Notes under the pieces: generated by a model
Database searches by the model: none
What the model was told of the DNA's origin: nothing
The model's input: only the letters and a program-made list of their open reading frames with translations
Translations under genes and position numbers: made by a program
Shown here: piece by piece, positions 34,021 through 42,755 of the stretch
Layout of the letters: every line of letters starts with the position of its first letter
Position numbering within the stretch: position 1 is the first letter of the stretch
DNA from: Bin87 sp965204905
Lineage (GTDB): Bacteria > Chloroflexota > Dehalococcoidia > Lucifugimonadales > UBA3495
Assembly (NCBI GenBank): GCA_965204905.1
Contig: OZ242042.1
Location: 2,418,001 to 2,482,000 of the forward strand
Length of the DNA: 64,000 nt
Direction of reading: 5' to 3'

Positions 34021-35370
34021 ATGCCCAACGCTCACGAACTGACGGCCGCAGAAGCGGCACACGCCATCGCCGAACGCCGCCTGACCGCAGTAGAACTGGC
34101 CGAGGCGTGCCTGGAACGGATTGATGCCCTGGACGACCGGCTCCGAGCCTGGGTTTATGTTGACCGGGAGACGGTCCTGGCGGACGCGATGGCGGCAGAT
34201 GCAGCCGTATCCAATAACCGGACGCTGGGTCCGTTGCATGGCGTCCCCATCGGAATGAAGGATATTTACTACACGGCGGGCATACCGACCCGCGCCGGCA
34301 GCGAAGTGTACAAAGACTTCGTGCCCGACTACGACGCCACCTCGCTGAAACTGCTGAAGCGGGCCGGGGCGATTATGTTAGGCAAGGCGGTTACCACGGA
34401 ATTTGCCTGCCTGGATCCCTCGCCCACGTTCAACCCGTGGAACGCGGCCCACACTCCCGGGGGTAGCAGCAGCGGCTCCGCGGTGGCGGTCGCCTCGCGG
34501 ATGTGTCCGGCAGCGCTGGGGTCGCAGACGGTTGGATCGGTGTTGCGTCCGGCCGCCTACAATGGCGTAGTAGGATTCAAGCCGACCTTCGGACGAGTCA
34601 GCCGATATGGTGTGGTCCCCGTAAGCTGGAACCTGGACACGGTGGGCTGGCTGGCGCGTTCCGTAGAAGACGCGGCGTTGCTCCTACAGGTCACAGCCGG
34701 CCCGGACGGACAAGACCCGGTGTCGTCCCGCGAGCCGGTGGGGGATTACCTGTCGGCGATCCAAGACCCGCCGGCGCCGCGCATCGGGCTGCTGCGCCGG
34801 TATTTCTACGAAAAGGCGGACACTGAGACCCGGCGACATTTGGACGGCATCGCGGAACTGTTGGCGCAATCCGGCGCGGAGATCGAAGAACTGCCCATGC
34901 CGGACAGCATTGAGTCCGCGTTTGAGGACCAGATGTTGATTATGTCGGTAGAAGCCGCCGCGTTCCACGAGCCGATGTACCGAGAGCAGGCGGAGGACTA
35001 TCAACCGAAATTGCGGGCGATGCTGGCAGCCGGGTTGCAGGTGGATGGGATCACCTATACCCGCGCGTTGGAGAGGCGGCGGGAATTCATCGATGACATG
35101 CAGCAGCTTTCGGAACGGTGCGACGTTTTGTTGACGCCGGCTACTCCCGCGCCTTCCCAAGCCGACCGGACGAATACGGGCAACCCGGCGTTTCAGGGGC
35201 CGTGGACTTCCTGCGGCTTGCCGGCGATTGCCCTGCCATCGGGCCTGGCAGAATCGGGTTTGCCGCTGGGGATCCAGATGGTGGCGTCGCCATTCGCAGA
35301 AGCGAGGCTGTTGGCGGCGGCGAAGTGGTGCGAGGAAGTGCTGGGGGTGGAGTTGAACCCGCCCGTGTAA
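34021..35370 (+). CDS. Amidase signature family protein
   Basis: A 449-aa amidase from ATG 34021 (AGGAG about 12 nt upstream). Triad blocks: Lys in GVPIGMKDIYYTAGIPT, GGSSSGSAVAVASRM, and the nucleophile segment SQTVGSVLRPAAYNG. The usual D/E-T-G-G-S is replaced by Q-T-V-G-S, seen in a subset of the family. Residues about 150-200 differ strongly from the upstream amidase, so this is not a recent duplicate. The substrate is unknown. Confidence 0.82.
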   Translation: MPNAHELTAAEAAHAIAERRLTAVELAEACLERIDALDDRLRAWVYVDRETVLADAMAADAAVSNNRTLGPLHGVPIGMKDIYYTAGIPTRAGSEVYKDFVPDYDATSLKLLKRAGAIMLGKAVTTEFACLDPSPTFNPWNAAHTPGGSSSGSAVAVASRMCPAALGSQTVGSVLRPAAYNGVVGFKPTFGRVSRYGVVPVSWNLDTVGWLARSVEDAALLLQVTAGPDGQDPVSSREPVGDYLSAIQDPPAPRIGLLRRYFYEKADTETRRHLDGIAELLAQSGAEIEELPMPDSIESAFEDQMLIMSVEAAAFHEPMYREQAEDYQPKLRAMLAAGLQVDGITYTRALERRREFIDDMQQLSERCDVLLTPATPAPSQADRTNTGNPAFQGPWTSCGLPAIALPSGLAESGLPLGIQMVASPFAEARLLAAAKWCEEVLGVELNPPV

Positions 35371-35487
35371 CGAACCCAAGGCATGACTGCGCGGCGTCCC
35401 GGTGTAACCTTCAATGGGGCGCTGGTACTGCTGGGGACATTTGGTGTAGGATGACGCAGCGCAATCGCATTTGAGGAGTTCACAGAG

Positions 35488-36762
35488 ATGACTACTACCC
35501 GACCCCGCCGGCTGGCCCGGCAGGTTTCCATTGTAGGCGCCGGCCTTTCCCAGTTTGGCGCGTATCCCGACAAGTCCAGTCGCGATTTGTTCGTCGAAGC
35601 TTTCCAGGACCTCCAGGGGACCATCGACACCGGCATCTCTGCAACCGACATTGAAGCCGGCTACCTGGGCAACTATTCCGCCGACTTGTTCGAGCACCAG
35701 GGACACACGGCTCCGATCATGGCCGATTGGCTGGGGATGACCCCGACGCCGATCACGCGGGTGGAGAACGCCTGCGCCAGCAGCGGTTCCGCCTTGCGCG
35801 AGGGCGTGATGGCAATTGCCAGCGGGATGTACGACGTGGTGCTGGTGGGCGGCGTGGAGAAAATGACCTCGCTGCCCACCGAGGGCGTGACCGACGTGCT
35901 GGCGTCCGCCGCTGACGGGCTGTACGAAGTGCCGGCCGGCCTGACCTTTCCCGGCATATTCGGCGCCATCGCCAAGGCCCACATGGATCGCTACGAAACA
36001 AACCTGGACCACTTGCTGAAAGTGGGCGTCAAAAACCACGAGAACGGCAAGTTGAATCCCAAAGCGCAGTTCCAGGTCACCATCAAAGACATGATGGACC
36101 GGCGCAAAGCCCGCGCGGAACAGCGGGGCGAATCTGTGCCGGAGTGGGCGGACGAGTTGGACTTCCTCAACGACGCCCGGGCCAACCCATGGATCGCCTG
36201 GCCACTGCGCCTATACGACTGCGCTCCTATCACTGACGGTGCATCTTGCGTGCTGCTGGTTGCCAGCGATATTGCCGAGCAATTTACCGACAAGCCCATC
36301 CGCATCGCCGGCATCGGCCAGGCTACCGGCCGACCGCTGCACGACGCGGACGAGTTGACTTCGTTGTCCGCCGCGAAGATCGCGTCGGCGCAGGCTTACG
36401 AAATGGCCGGCGTTGGGCCGGAGCAGATCGGCGTCGCCGAGGTCCATGACTGTTTCACCATCGCTGAGATCGTGGCCAGCGAAGACCTGGGGTTCTTCGC
36501 ACCGGGCGAAGGGCCTCACGCGGTGGACGAGGGACGCACGGCGCGCACCGGTGATCGGCCCATTAACACCAGCGGCGGGTTGAAAGCCAAGGGGCACCCC
36601 GTGGGCGCAAGCGGCGTGGCCCAGGTGATCGAGGTGTACAAGCAACTGCGCGGCGAGGCCGGCGAACGCCAGTTGGACAACCCCAACCTCGAATTCGGGT
36701 TGACGCACAACGTGGGCGGCACCGGCGGCACTTGCGTAGTCAACGTGCTGCAACGCGGTTAG
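35488..36762 (+). CDS. Thiolase-family acyl-CoA acetyltransferase (SCPx/lipid-transfer type)
   Basis: A 424-aa thiolase with GAGGAG before ATG. The active-site cysteine is in ENACASSGSALREG, and the C-terminal catalytic histidine motif is GHPVGASGVAQV. The second cysteine region lacks the CxG of classical thiolases (it reads HNVGGTGGTCVVNVL), as in the SCPx branch. The next gene encodes a DUF35 protein, the usual partner of this branch. The pair may shorten side chains of steroid-like or branched acyl-CoAs; the substrate is inference. Confidence 0.82.
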   Translation: MTTTRPRRLARQVSIVGAGLSQFGAYPDKSSRDLFVEAFQDLQGTIDTGISATDIEAGYLGNYSADLFEHQGHTAPIMADWLGMTPTPITRVENACASSGSALREGVMAIASGMYDVVLVGGVEKMTSLPTEGVTDVLASAADGLYEVPAGLTFPGIFGAIAKAHMDRYETNLDHLLKVGVKNHENGKLNPKAQFQVTIKDMMDRRKARAEQRGESVPEWADELDFLNDARANPWIAWPLRLYDCAPITDGASCVLLVASDIAEQFTDKPIRIAGIGQATGRPLHDADELTSLSAAKIASAQAYEMAGVGPEQIGVAEVHDCFTIAEIVASEDLGFFAPGEGPHAVDEGRTARTGDRPINTSGGLKAKGHPVGASGVAQVIEVYKQLRGEAGERQLDNPNLEFGLTHNVGGTGGTCVVNVLQRG

Positions 36763-36773
36763 GAGGTCATCCC

Positions 36774-37193
36774 ATGAGCGCCGACGCCGCATCCCGTCCG
36801 TTCAATGCCGCATCCTTCTATGAATTCCTCAAGGAAGGTAAGTTCATGGGCGTGCGCTGCCGTGAGAACGGCAACGTGTACGCCGAGGCGCGGCCGATCG
36901 ATCCCGTCAGCCATAGCAACGATATGGAGTGGCACGAATTGAGCGGTCGCGCGACCCTGAGCACTTTCACCTGCATCTCCGTGGCGCCGGCTTCGCTGGA
37001 AGCAAAGGGCTACGGGCGAAACAATCCGTACTGCACGGGCATCGTGACGCTGGAAGAAGGCCCGCGTATATCCGCGAGAATCGCCGGCGTTGACGCCAGC
37101 AATCCGCAAAACATCCGCACCGGGATGGCTCTGCAATTGGATCTCAGCGAGATCGATCCCGAAGAACCCGGTTTGGTGTTCCGACCGGCCTGA
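36774..37193 (+). CDS. DUF35 OB-fold protein with degenerate zinc ribbon
   Basis: A 139-aa protein from ATG 36774, AGGAGG 7 nt upstream, 11 bp after the thiolase gene. It has the DUF35 N-terminal helix and rubredoxin-like start (FYEFLKEGKFMGVRCRENGN) and an OB-fold (ELSGRATLSTFTCISVAP). Only one cysteine remains where the ribbon normally has four, so zinc binding is probably lost. Partner of the thiolase by context. Confidence 0.75.
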   Translation: MSADAASRPFNAASFYEFLKEGKFMGVRCRENGNVYAEARPIDPVSHSNDMEWHELSGRATLSTFTCISVAPASLEAKGYGRNNPYCTGIVTLEEGPRISARIAGVDASNPQNIRTGMALQLDLSEIDPEEPGLVFRPA

Positions 37194-37212
37194 CCGCGTT
37201 ATCGCGCCGAAG

Positions 37213-37245
37213 AACGGGCGGGGGTTATTCCCCGCCCGTTTTTTT
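37213..37245 (+). terminator. Rho-independent terminator after the thiolase-DUF35 operon
   Basis: An 11-bp GC-rich stem (AACGGGCGGGG with CCCCGCCCGTT, loop GTTATT) is followed by seven Ts at 37239-37245. It begins 20 nt after the DUF35 stop. It also separates this operon from the convergent minus-strand genes. Confidence 0.9.
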
Positions 37246-37246
37246 G

Positions 37247-37723
37247 CTACGCTCGGCCCGCCTGCTTGCAGACGTGGCATGCGGTGTCGTACCAGGCGTA
37301 GGAGGTATTGGACGACTGGTACAGGTCAAACAGCCCAACGTCCCGGTACTTCCGGCACACGAAACAGAGTTGCGTGTATTGAGGGTCGAGTTGCGCAGGC
37401 AGGCCCTTTTCCGCGTTGATGAAGACCTTACGGATCTGGAGCTTGGAAAACGGGAGATGCTGGAGGATGCGTTCCTGGATCATCAACTTGAAGGCGTCGC
37501 TGCCCGACATGGGCCGGTACAGCAACAACTGTTCATCCTCCGGTTGACGTTCGTACACATACTCGATGTAGTTATCCACGGCTTCGTATAGCGCGGAAAC
37601 CACGTCCTCGTAGGAATCGCCAATGGCCGGAACGTCGATTTCGACGCAGAATCCTTCCCAAGTTTCCGGATTGGACTGAGTCTTCTTGATATAGCAGGTG
37701 AGCTTCCGCGGTCTGGCTTGCAT
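37247..37723 (-). CDS. HicB-like domain plus zinc-ribbon protein, paralogue A
   Basis: A 158-aa protein from ATG 37723 (GGAG 7-8 nt upstream). The N-terminal half resembles a HicB-type fold (LTCYIKKT, ETWEGFCVEIDVPAIGDSYE, ALYEAVDNYIEYVYE); the C-terminal half has LCFVCRKY and CHVCKQAG, two C-x2-C pairs likely to bind zinc. It is about 60% identical by eye to the gene just upstream. Function unknown; the ribbon suggests nucleic-acid binding. Confidence 0.65.
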   Translation of the reverse strand: MQARPRKLTCYIKKTQSNPETWEGFCVEIDVPAIGDSYEDVVSALYEAVDNYIEYVYERQPEDEQLLLYRPMSGSDAFKLMIQERILQHLPFSKLQIRKVFINAEKGLPAQLDPQYTQLCFVCRKYRDVGLFDLYQSSNTSYAWYDTACHVCKQAGRA

Positions 37724-37785
37724 CGCCAACTCCGAAGCGAGCGCGGGGAGTCGCCGCAAAGGGTCAGGTCGTCATGGAGACGAGA

Positions 37786-38262
37786 TCAGGCCACGCCGGC
37801 CCCTTTGCAGATGTTGCAGGTTTTGTCGTACCACACATATGCGGAGTTGGGTTCGTGGAAAACTTCAAACTCGCCGATGCTGCGGTATTTCTTGCACGCC
37901 AGGCACAGTTCCGTGTAGTTCGGATCCAGTTGAATCGGAATGCCTTTCTCGGCGCTGAGGAAAATTTTTCGCACCTGCCGTTTGGAGAACGGAAGTCGTT
38001 GAAGGATACGTTCTTCGAACTGTAGCTTCCAAACGTCTGCCTTGGGCATCGGGCGATAGAGCAGCCGCTGCTCGTCGTCAGGTTGGTTCTGGTACACGTA
38101 GTCGATGTAGTTATCCACGGCCTGATACATCATGGCGGCCACTTCTTCATACGTATCCCCGACCGCGGGGATATCCAGTTCCACGCAGAAGGCTTCCCAC
38201 ATATCGGGGCTGGAACGGGTTCTCTTGATGTAGCAAGTAAGTTGTCTGGGCTGAGTATTCAC
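37786..38262 (-). CDS. HicB-like domain plus zinc-ribbon protein, paralogue B
   Basis: A 158-aa protein from GTG 38262, chosen because GAGGAG lies 5 nt upstream and it matches paralogue A's start; an open frame extends 15 codons further. Same layout: LTCYIKRT, MWEAFCVELDIPAVGDTYEE, AVDNYIDYVYQ, then CLACKKYR and CNICKGAG. The two genes are 62 bp apart in tandem, evidently a duplication. No HicA-like toxin is adjacent. Confidence 0.65.
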   Translation of the reverse strand: MNTQPRQLTCYIKRTRSSPDMWEAFCVELDIPAVGDTYEEVAAMMYQAVDNYIDYVYQNQPDDEQRLLYRPMPKADVWKLQFEERILQRLPFSKRQVRKIFLSAEKGIPIQLDPNYTELCLACKKYRSIGEFEVFHEPNSAYVWYDKTCNICKGAGVA

Positions 38263-38343
38263 GGCTGCTCCTCGGGCGGCGCTGAGGACGCCGCCCTGGT
38301 CAGTCACGATTGGTGAGGGTACGCTGTGGGGAGGATCTAAAGG

Positions 38344-38769
38344 CTAGTCGAGGCCCCGAGTGCCAACCCAGCCGGTTTCGGAAACGTCGATCATTTCCCC
38401 ATTGGGGCCTTCATATTTCGTTTCGACGTTCTGGGTACGGGGGCCGGTCATCCCAGCATGCAAGGCGTGATTGACTTCATCCATGGGCTTGGAATTGGCG
38501 GCCGCCAGGCGCGCTTCGGTCTCTTCCAGGCTCTCCACCTCAAACCCGATGTGGTGGATGCCTTCCCAGTCCTTGCCCCGCTCGCCGGCCACGGCGTCAT
38601 TCTGGAAGTCCAGGATGGCCATGTTCACGCTGCCGTCGCTGAGCATGTAGCCGTTGGCGTTGTCACTCTTGAGCTCGGCCACCTGGCGCAGGCCGAACAC
38701 TTCGGAGTAGAATTTGGCGGTCTTCGCGGCGTCGTTAGTGGCGATTGCGATGTGCTTGATCTGAGGCAT
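38344..38769 (-). CDS. VOC-family (glyoxalase/bleomycin-resistance fold) protein
   Basis: A 141-aa protein with AAGGAGG before ATG. Beta-alpha-beta-beta-beta modules start with IKHIAIATNDAAKTAKFYSE and IHHIGFEVESLEETEARL; His4-type metal ligands H6 and H in HHIGF are present, with Glu near the end (GEMIDVSE). It likely handles a metal-dependent step on a small molecule, e.g. epimerase or dioxygenase chemistry. Substrate unknown. Confidence 0.78.
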   Translation of the reverse strand: MPQIKHIAIATNDAAKTAKFYSEVFGLRQVAELKSDNANGYMLSDGSVNMAILDFQNDAVAGERGKDWEGIHHIGFEVESLEETEARLAAANSKPMDEVNHALHAGMTGPRTQNVETKYEGPNGEMIDVSETGWVGTRGLD

Positions 38770-38902
38770 TTTCCCCTCCTTGTAAACGGTAAATCCACAA
38801 CCTGAATTTGCCCGACAGAGCGCGTCAGGTCACATGGTGGAACGATACCACTTTTGCGGCGGATGGGCTAGTGCGCCCGCCAGCGGCGAATGGACCGGTT
38901 GA

Positions 38903-39619
38903 TCACCCCAGCCGGAACCTCTTGAAGACTTCGGCATACTCGACGCCGATGCGCTTGCCGTCGCGCCGGCGCCATTCTTTCAGGTGCCGGTCTGCCGATT
39001 CGGGATTCACCTGGCTGCGGTGGGCGCGCAGGGCCGCCACTGCCGTTTCGATGTGGACGGTAACGTCCACCACGTGGTCCGGTTCCGTGCGTCCCATCAC
39101 CCATACCTCGCGGACTTTGTGGGGTTCCAATCCCTCATCGTTCAGTAGTTCGGGAAAGGTCAGCCGGTCTCGGGCGGCCGGATATACCGCGCCCATGGCG
39201 GCATCACCGGACGCAAAATGGTCGGGATGGTCGATGTAGCCGTTGCCGTCCAGGTTGCGCACCGGGTTCATGCAGATGAGAACGTCGGGGCGGTGTATGC
39301 GAATGGCGCGGGAGATGTCCTTCCTCAATTCCAGGTTGGACACCAGATAGGCGTCGGGATGACCCAGGAAGAACACGTCGGACAAGCCCAGGATGCTGGC
39401 GGCTTCCCGCTGTTCTGCCTCTCGCATTTTCACCATCTTCTCGACCGTCATATTGGGGTCGTCGCTGCCTTTGCTGCCATCGGTGCAGATCACGTAAGCC
39501 ACGTCCCAGCCTTCGGCGCAGAGACGAGCTACGGTACCGGCGCAGCCCCACTCGGCATCATCGGCGTGGGCCACCACCACCATTGCGCGGTTGAAATCGT
39601 CGTTCAATTGCTCTACCAA
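38903..39619 (-). CDS. PIG-L family deacetylase (LmbE-like)
   Basis: A 238-aa protein with the zinc motif AHADDAEWGCAG (A-H-x-D-D) and a later conserved H in GYIDHPDHFASGDA. The family removes acetyl groups from N-acetylglucosamine-containing molecules. It starts 7 bp after the MFS gene stop, so both form an operon; an uptake-plus-deacetylation pair is possible. Confidence 0.85.
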   Translation of the reverse strand: MVEQLNDDFNRAMVVVAHADDAEWGCAGTVARLCAEGWDVAYVICTDGSKGSDDPNMTVEKMVKMREAEQREAASILGLSDVFFLGHPDAYLVSNLELRKDISRAIRIHRPDVLICMNPVRNLDGNGYIDHPDHFASGDAAMGAVYPAARDRLTFPELLNDEGLEPHKVREVWVMGRTEPDHVVDVTVHIETAVAALRAHRSQVNPESADRHLKEWRRRDGKRIGVEYAEVFKRFRLG

Positions 39620-39626
39620 GGGTGTT

Positions 39627-40892
39627 CTATCTCCTTCTCGTGATCCAATGGAGCGTGAAGCCCAGGGCCGCGCCCACCAACGCCATCCCCGAAGCCATTG
39701 CGAAAGACCAATTCAGCGTACCCGTAGCGTCGGCGATGGGCCCGGAGATGGCGGGCGAGATGGTGCCGCCGATTCCGGCGCCCATACCCATCAACCCGAA
39801 GGACGCGGGAGCCATGAACACGGGCACGAAGTCGCCCGCCGCCGCCGCGCAGATAGTATAGGTGGAGCGCAAGGCAAATCCAGCCAGCACGGACGCTATG
39901 ATGAAGACGAGCAAACCCGGAGCCAACCAGAACAGAGCATGGCAGGCGGCCTCGATCAAGAACGTCGCGCCGAATGCCATGCCGCGACCAACCTTGTCGG
40001 AGAGCGCGCCGGAACCGACTCCGCTGCCGACGCTCAGAATACCAATTCCCATGAAGAGCGCGCCCACGACAGCCACGTCGATTCCGTGCTCCACCCCAAG
40101 GTAGGCTCCATAGCTGGAGGTCAAAATGCCGTGGATGAATCCGGAGCAGAACGCCATGCCGGTAATGAGCCATACGAAGGGGTTGGTGTACACCTGGACC
40201 GGCCAACCCGCCGGGCCTCGGTGGACCGGCGTTCGCGTCGTGGGATTCGCGGAGGAGACCGACGGCCCTGAAGCCGGCGCTGAGATCGCGGTGTTCTCCC
40301 GGATGAAGCTGACGCAGATGACTCCAATAAAGACGCTCGTAGCGGCGAGGACGTACCACGTGTAGCGCCAGGCATCGGCGCCAAAAACTCCGGTCAACGG
40401 CGGCACGATCACGCCGGTGAACACGATGGCCAGGCTGCCGCCGGTGGCGGCGATGCCGGCGGCGACCCCGCGGTCGCCAGCGCGAAACCAGGGAGCCAAC
40501 ATTCCCATCATCGGCGTCAGCGCCGCACCCGACGAAACGCCAACCACCACCATCGCCAGAAGCGCCACCCAGTAGTTGGGAGACCAACCCAGCAACGCCA
40601 TGGAAGCGGCTTGCGCAAAGATGCTGCAAATCACCATCCAACGGCCGCCGTAGCGAGAGGCAGCGGCTCCGGAGAGCAGACCCGAAACAACCCTGGAGAT
40701 TGACAGCGCCACCACCAGCACGAAAACCGTGGTGTACGAAAGGTCGAAGCTGTTCTTCATCCCCGGAATCGTCAGGGCCTGGACGTAGAGGGAGAAGCTG
40801 GTAATCAGGTTGACTGCCAGCGCCACCGCCAGGATGACGGCGGCATACGTCCGAATCCAGTGGGGGATGAGAGCGGCGGGGATTAAGGCCAT
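39627..40892 (-). CDS. MFS transporter
   Basis: About 421 aa from ATG 40892; a TTG 27 codons upstream is open but the first helix begins only after the ATG (AAVILAVALAVNLITSFSLYV). Around 12 hydrophobic helices and the MFS loop motif near the second helix (SRVVSGLLSGAAASRYGGRW) are visible. It resembles OFA/monocarboxylate-type MFS carriers. No ribosome site precedes the ATG; TATATT/TATTAT on the minus strand lies a few bases upstream, which would fit a leaderless message. Confidence 0.8.
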   Translation of the reverse strand: MALIPAALIPHWIRTYAAVILAVALAVNLITSFSLYVQALTIPGMKNSFDLSYTTVFVLVVALSISRVVSGLLSGAAASRYGGRWMVICSIFAQAASMALLGWSPNYWVALLAMVVVGVSSGAALTPMMGMLAPWFRAGDRGVAAGIAATGGSLAIVFTGVIVPPLTGVFGADAWRYTWYVLAATSVFIGVICVSFIRENTAISAPASGPSVSSANPTTRTPVHRGPAGWPVQVYTNPFVWLITGMAFCSGFIHGILTSSYGAYLGVEHGIDVAVVGALFMGIGILSVGSGVGSGALSDKVGRGMAFGATFLIEAACHALFWLAPGLLVFIIASVLAGFALRSTYTICAAAAGDFVPVFMAPASFGLMGMGAGIGGTISPAISGPIADATGTLNWSFAMASGMALVGAALGFTLHWITRRR

Positions 40893-40895
40893 AAC

Positions 40896-40904
40896 TGCTA
40901 TAAT
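40896..40904 (+). promoter_or_regulatory. Extended -10 promoter TGCTATAAT
   Basis: Plus-strand TGCTATAAT lies between the divergently read MFS gene and the small membrane protein gene, and would drive the latter. Confidence 0.5.
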
Positions 40905-40932
40905 ATACCCAATCGAGAACGATGATATTGAT

Positions 40933-41403
40933 TTGAATCCGTCTCCGCCTCCGGTTCCCCCTGACGCACTCAAACCCTGGTACTACCAGGGATGGTTCAT
41001 TGTTCCTACATTTGTCTGGTGGCCGTGCAGCGCGGTGCTGTTCATCCGATCGCCGTGGCACAACGGGGTAGTGTCCGGTGCGCTGTCGTGGGCGTGGCTG
41101 ATCATCGGCGGCGGGTGGATATTCCTGCGGACACAGATCCACTGGCGAAACGGCGAGTCGCTGATCGATCCGACGATGATCGCGTTGGTCGCGCCCGGCG
41201 TTTTCCTGACCATATTGACGCAATCACTGTGGCTGATGCGGGACCGGCCCCGAATCCGCCGCATCCGCGACGCCGGCGGGTTCGCAGCCTACGAGTCGGA
41301 ACAACCCGTGGGCAGTCCCACAACACCTAATCAGCAGACGACGGAAGCGCCCAGGCGTCGGTCAAGCCGGGGCAGCGTTCGCAGCCGGCGCCGGCGACGC
41401 TAG
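40933..41403 (+). CDS. Small three-helix membrane protein, unknown function
   Basis: About 156 aa if started at TTG 40933, downstream of a TGCTATAAT box; ATG 40867 is an alternative but overlaps the divergent MFS gene. Hydrophobic stretches: GWFIVPTFVWWPCSAVLFI, GALSWAWLIIGGGWIFL, IALVAPGVFLTILTQSLWL, then an Arg/Ser-rich tail. Its 3' end overlaps the surE 3' end by 42 bp in convergent orientation. No family recognised; the start is uncertain. Confidence 0.5.
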   Translation: MNPSPPPVPPDALKPWYYQGWFIVPTFVWWPCSAVLFIRSPWHNGVVSGALSWAWLIIGGGWIFLRTQIHWRNGESLIDPTMIALVAPGVFLTILTQSLWLMRDRPRIRRIRDAGGFAAYESEQPVGSPTTPNQQTTEAPRRRSSRGSVRSRRRRR

Positions 41404-42264
41404 CAACTCCGCCCGTTCCACCAAGCCCTGCACCAACGCCATCCGCTCGTCGGTGGTGGAAAACGCCAAGCCCATGGGAGTGATGGTGATGTAGTTGTCC
41501 CGGTGGGCCGTAATGTCGGTGCCGTCGCCGCCCGATAATATGGCGCGGTTTCGTGAGATCCAATAGCGTCGGTGTCCGAAAGAGTCCTCGGTGCGGACCG
41601 ACTCGCCGTAGGCGCGTCCGCCCAGGCGCGTGATCCGCACGCCCGCAATTTTGTCCGCTGGCTCGTTCGGCACGTTGACGTTCAGGAAATAGGGCGGCGA
41701 CACCTGGGGCGCTTCGCCCAGTTGGCCGGCGAGCGCAGCCACGACCTCGGCGGCCAGGCCGTAACGCGGCGCTTGAACCGATCCGACGGAAATTGCGATG
41801 GTGGGATACCCTCGCACGAACCCCTGTATCGCCGCGCCCACCGTCCCCGAGACGATGACGTCCCAACCCATATTCGACCCCCGGTTGATGCCGCTGACCA
41901 CCAGGTCGGGTTTCGGGTTGACCAGTTGCTCCAAAGCCAGGATGCAAGAATCGGCCGGCGTGCCCTGCACCGCCCAGGCGTTGATGGGGTTGGCGAGACC
42001 CAGAGCGGCGTCGCCGGACGGTTCAAAGACGGCATCGGCGCTCCGGGGCGGAGTATCGTCGCCCGGGGCGTATTGCAACAGATACTGCTCGGCGGGAACC
42101 TGGTGCGCGAACACCGGTGCGTGCAGAGTCATGGATGCTCCCACGCCGGACTGTTCGCGGTCCGGCGCGACCACGGCCACCTCGCCGACAGCGGAAAGGC
42201 TGCGAGCGGCAGCCCACAGCCCCGAAGCATGAATACCATCATCGTTGGTTAAAAGGATTTTCAA
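41362..42264 (-). CDS. surE: 5'/3'-nucleotidase SurE
   Basis: A 300-aa protein starting MKILLTNDDGIHASGLWAA with the metal-binding N-D-D, then APDREQSGVG and SGINRGSNMGWDVIVSGTVG. It dephosphorylates nucleoside 5' and 3' monophosphates in the cytoplasm. The C-terminal extension beyond about residue 260 is Ala-rich. Family assignment is firm. Confidence 0.93.
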   Translation of the reverse strand: MKILLTNDDGIHASGLWAAARSLSAVGEVAVVAPDREQSGVGASMTLHAPVFAHQVPAEQYLLQYAPGDDTPPRSADAVFEPSGDAALGLANPINAWAVQGTPADSCILALEQLVNPKPDLVVSGINRGSNMGWDVIVSGTVGAAIQGFVRGYPTIAISVGSVQAPRYGLAAEVVAALAGQLGEAPQVSPPYFLNVNVPNEPADKIAGVRITRLGGRAYGESVRTEDSFGHRRYWISRNRAILSGGDGTDITAHRDNYITITPMGLAFSTTDERMALVQGLVERAELLASPAPAANAAPA

Positions 42265-42317
42265 GGGATGGCCTCGCAGGTCATAAAGATTACGGTTGCT
42301 TTAGCCGGGCCGAGGGT

Positions 42318-42755
42318 TCAACTCAACAATGATAGCACTCGCAACTGGGGAACGGCGGCTTGCATCCGCAAATGGTCACGGTCATGCGTTACCAGAACGC
42401 CATCAAATGCTAAAGCGGTTGCGGCGATCCAAGCGTCGTTTTCGCTATTGCCAATCCCAAGACGGCGGCATTCGTTTCGTAGCATTGCCCATACCTCGAG
42501 CGTATTTTCATCGATGGGCAGAAGCTGAAACTCGTCAATGTACACCCGCAACGCCATGATACTATTGGCACTCCAGCGACCATGGAATGCTCCATACAGG
42601 AGCTCGGCTTTGGCTATGGCCGGAAGCGCTGGGGTAAGTCCGCCAACCAACGCGAGGTATCTTTCTGCAAGGGGTTGGCGCTTTTTGAACCATATTGACG
42701 CTATTGAGGTATCTACGACGACAACAGGGTCGGACAGGTCCCTGCTACTCGCCAT
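42318..42755 (-). CDS. PIN-domain ribonuclease toxin (VapC-like)
   Basis: A 145-aa PIN protein with all four acidic positions visible: D in VVVDTSIASIWF, E in IAKAELLYGAF, D in NSENDAWIAATAL, and D in LVTHDRDHL. VapC toxins cut tRNA or rRNA. Its ATG overlaps the upstream stop by 1 bp, the usual toxin-antitoxin layout. Lower GC than neighbours. Confidence 0.85.
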   Translation of the reverse strand: MASSRDLSDPVVVVDTSIASIWFKKRQPLAERYLALVGGLTPALPAIAKAELLYGAFHGRWSANSIMALRVYIDEFQLLPIDENTLEVWAMLRNECRRLGIGNSENDAWIAATALAFDGVLVTHDRDHLRMQAAVPQLRVLSLLS

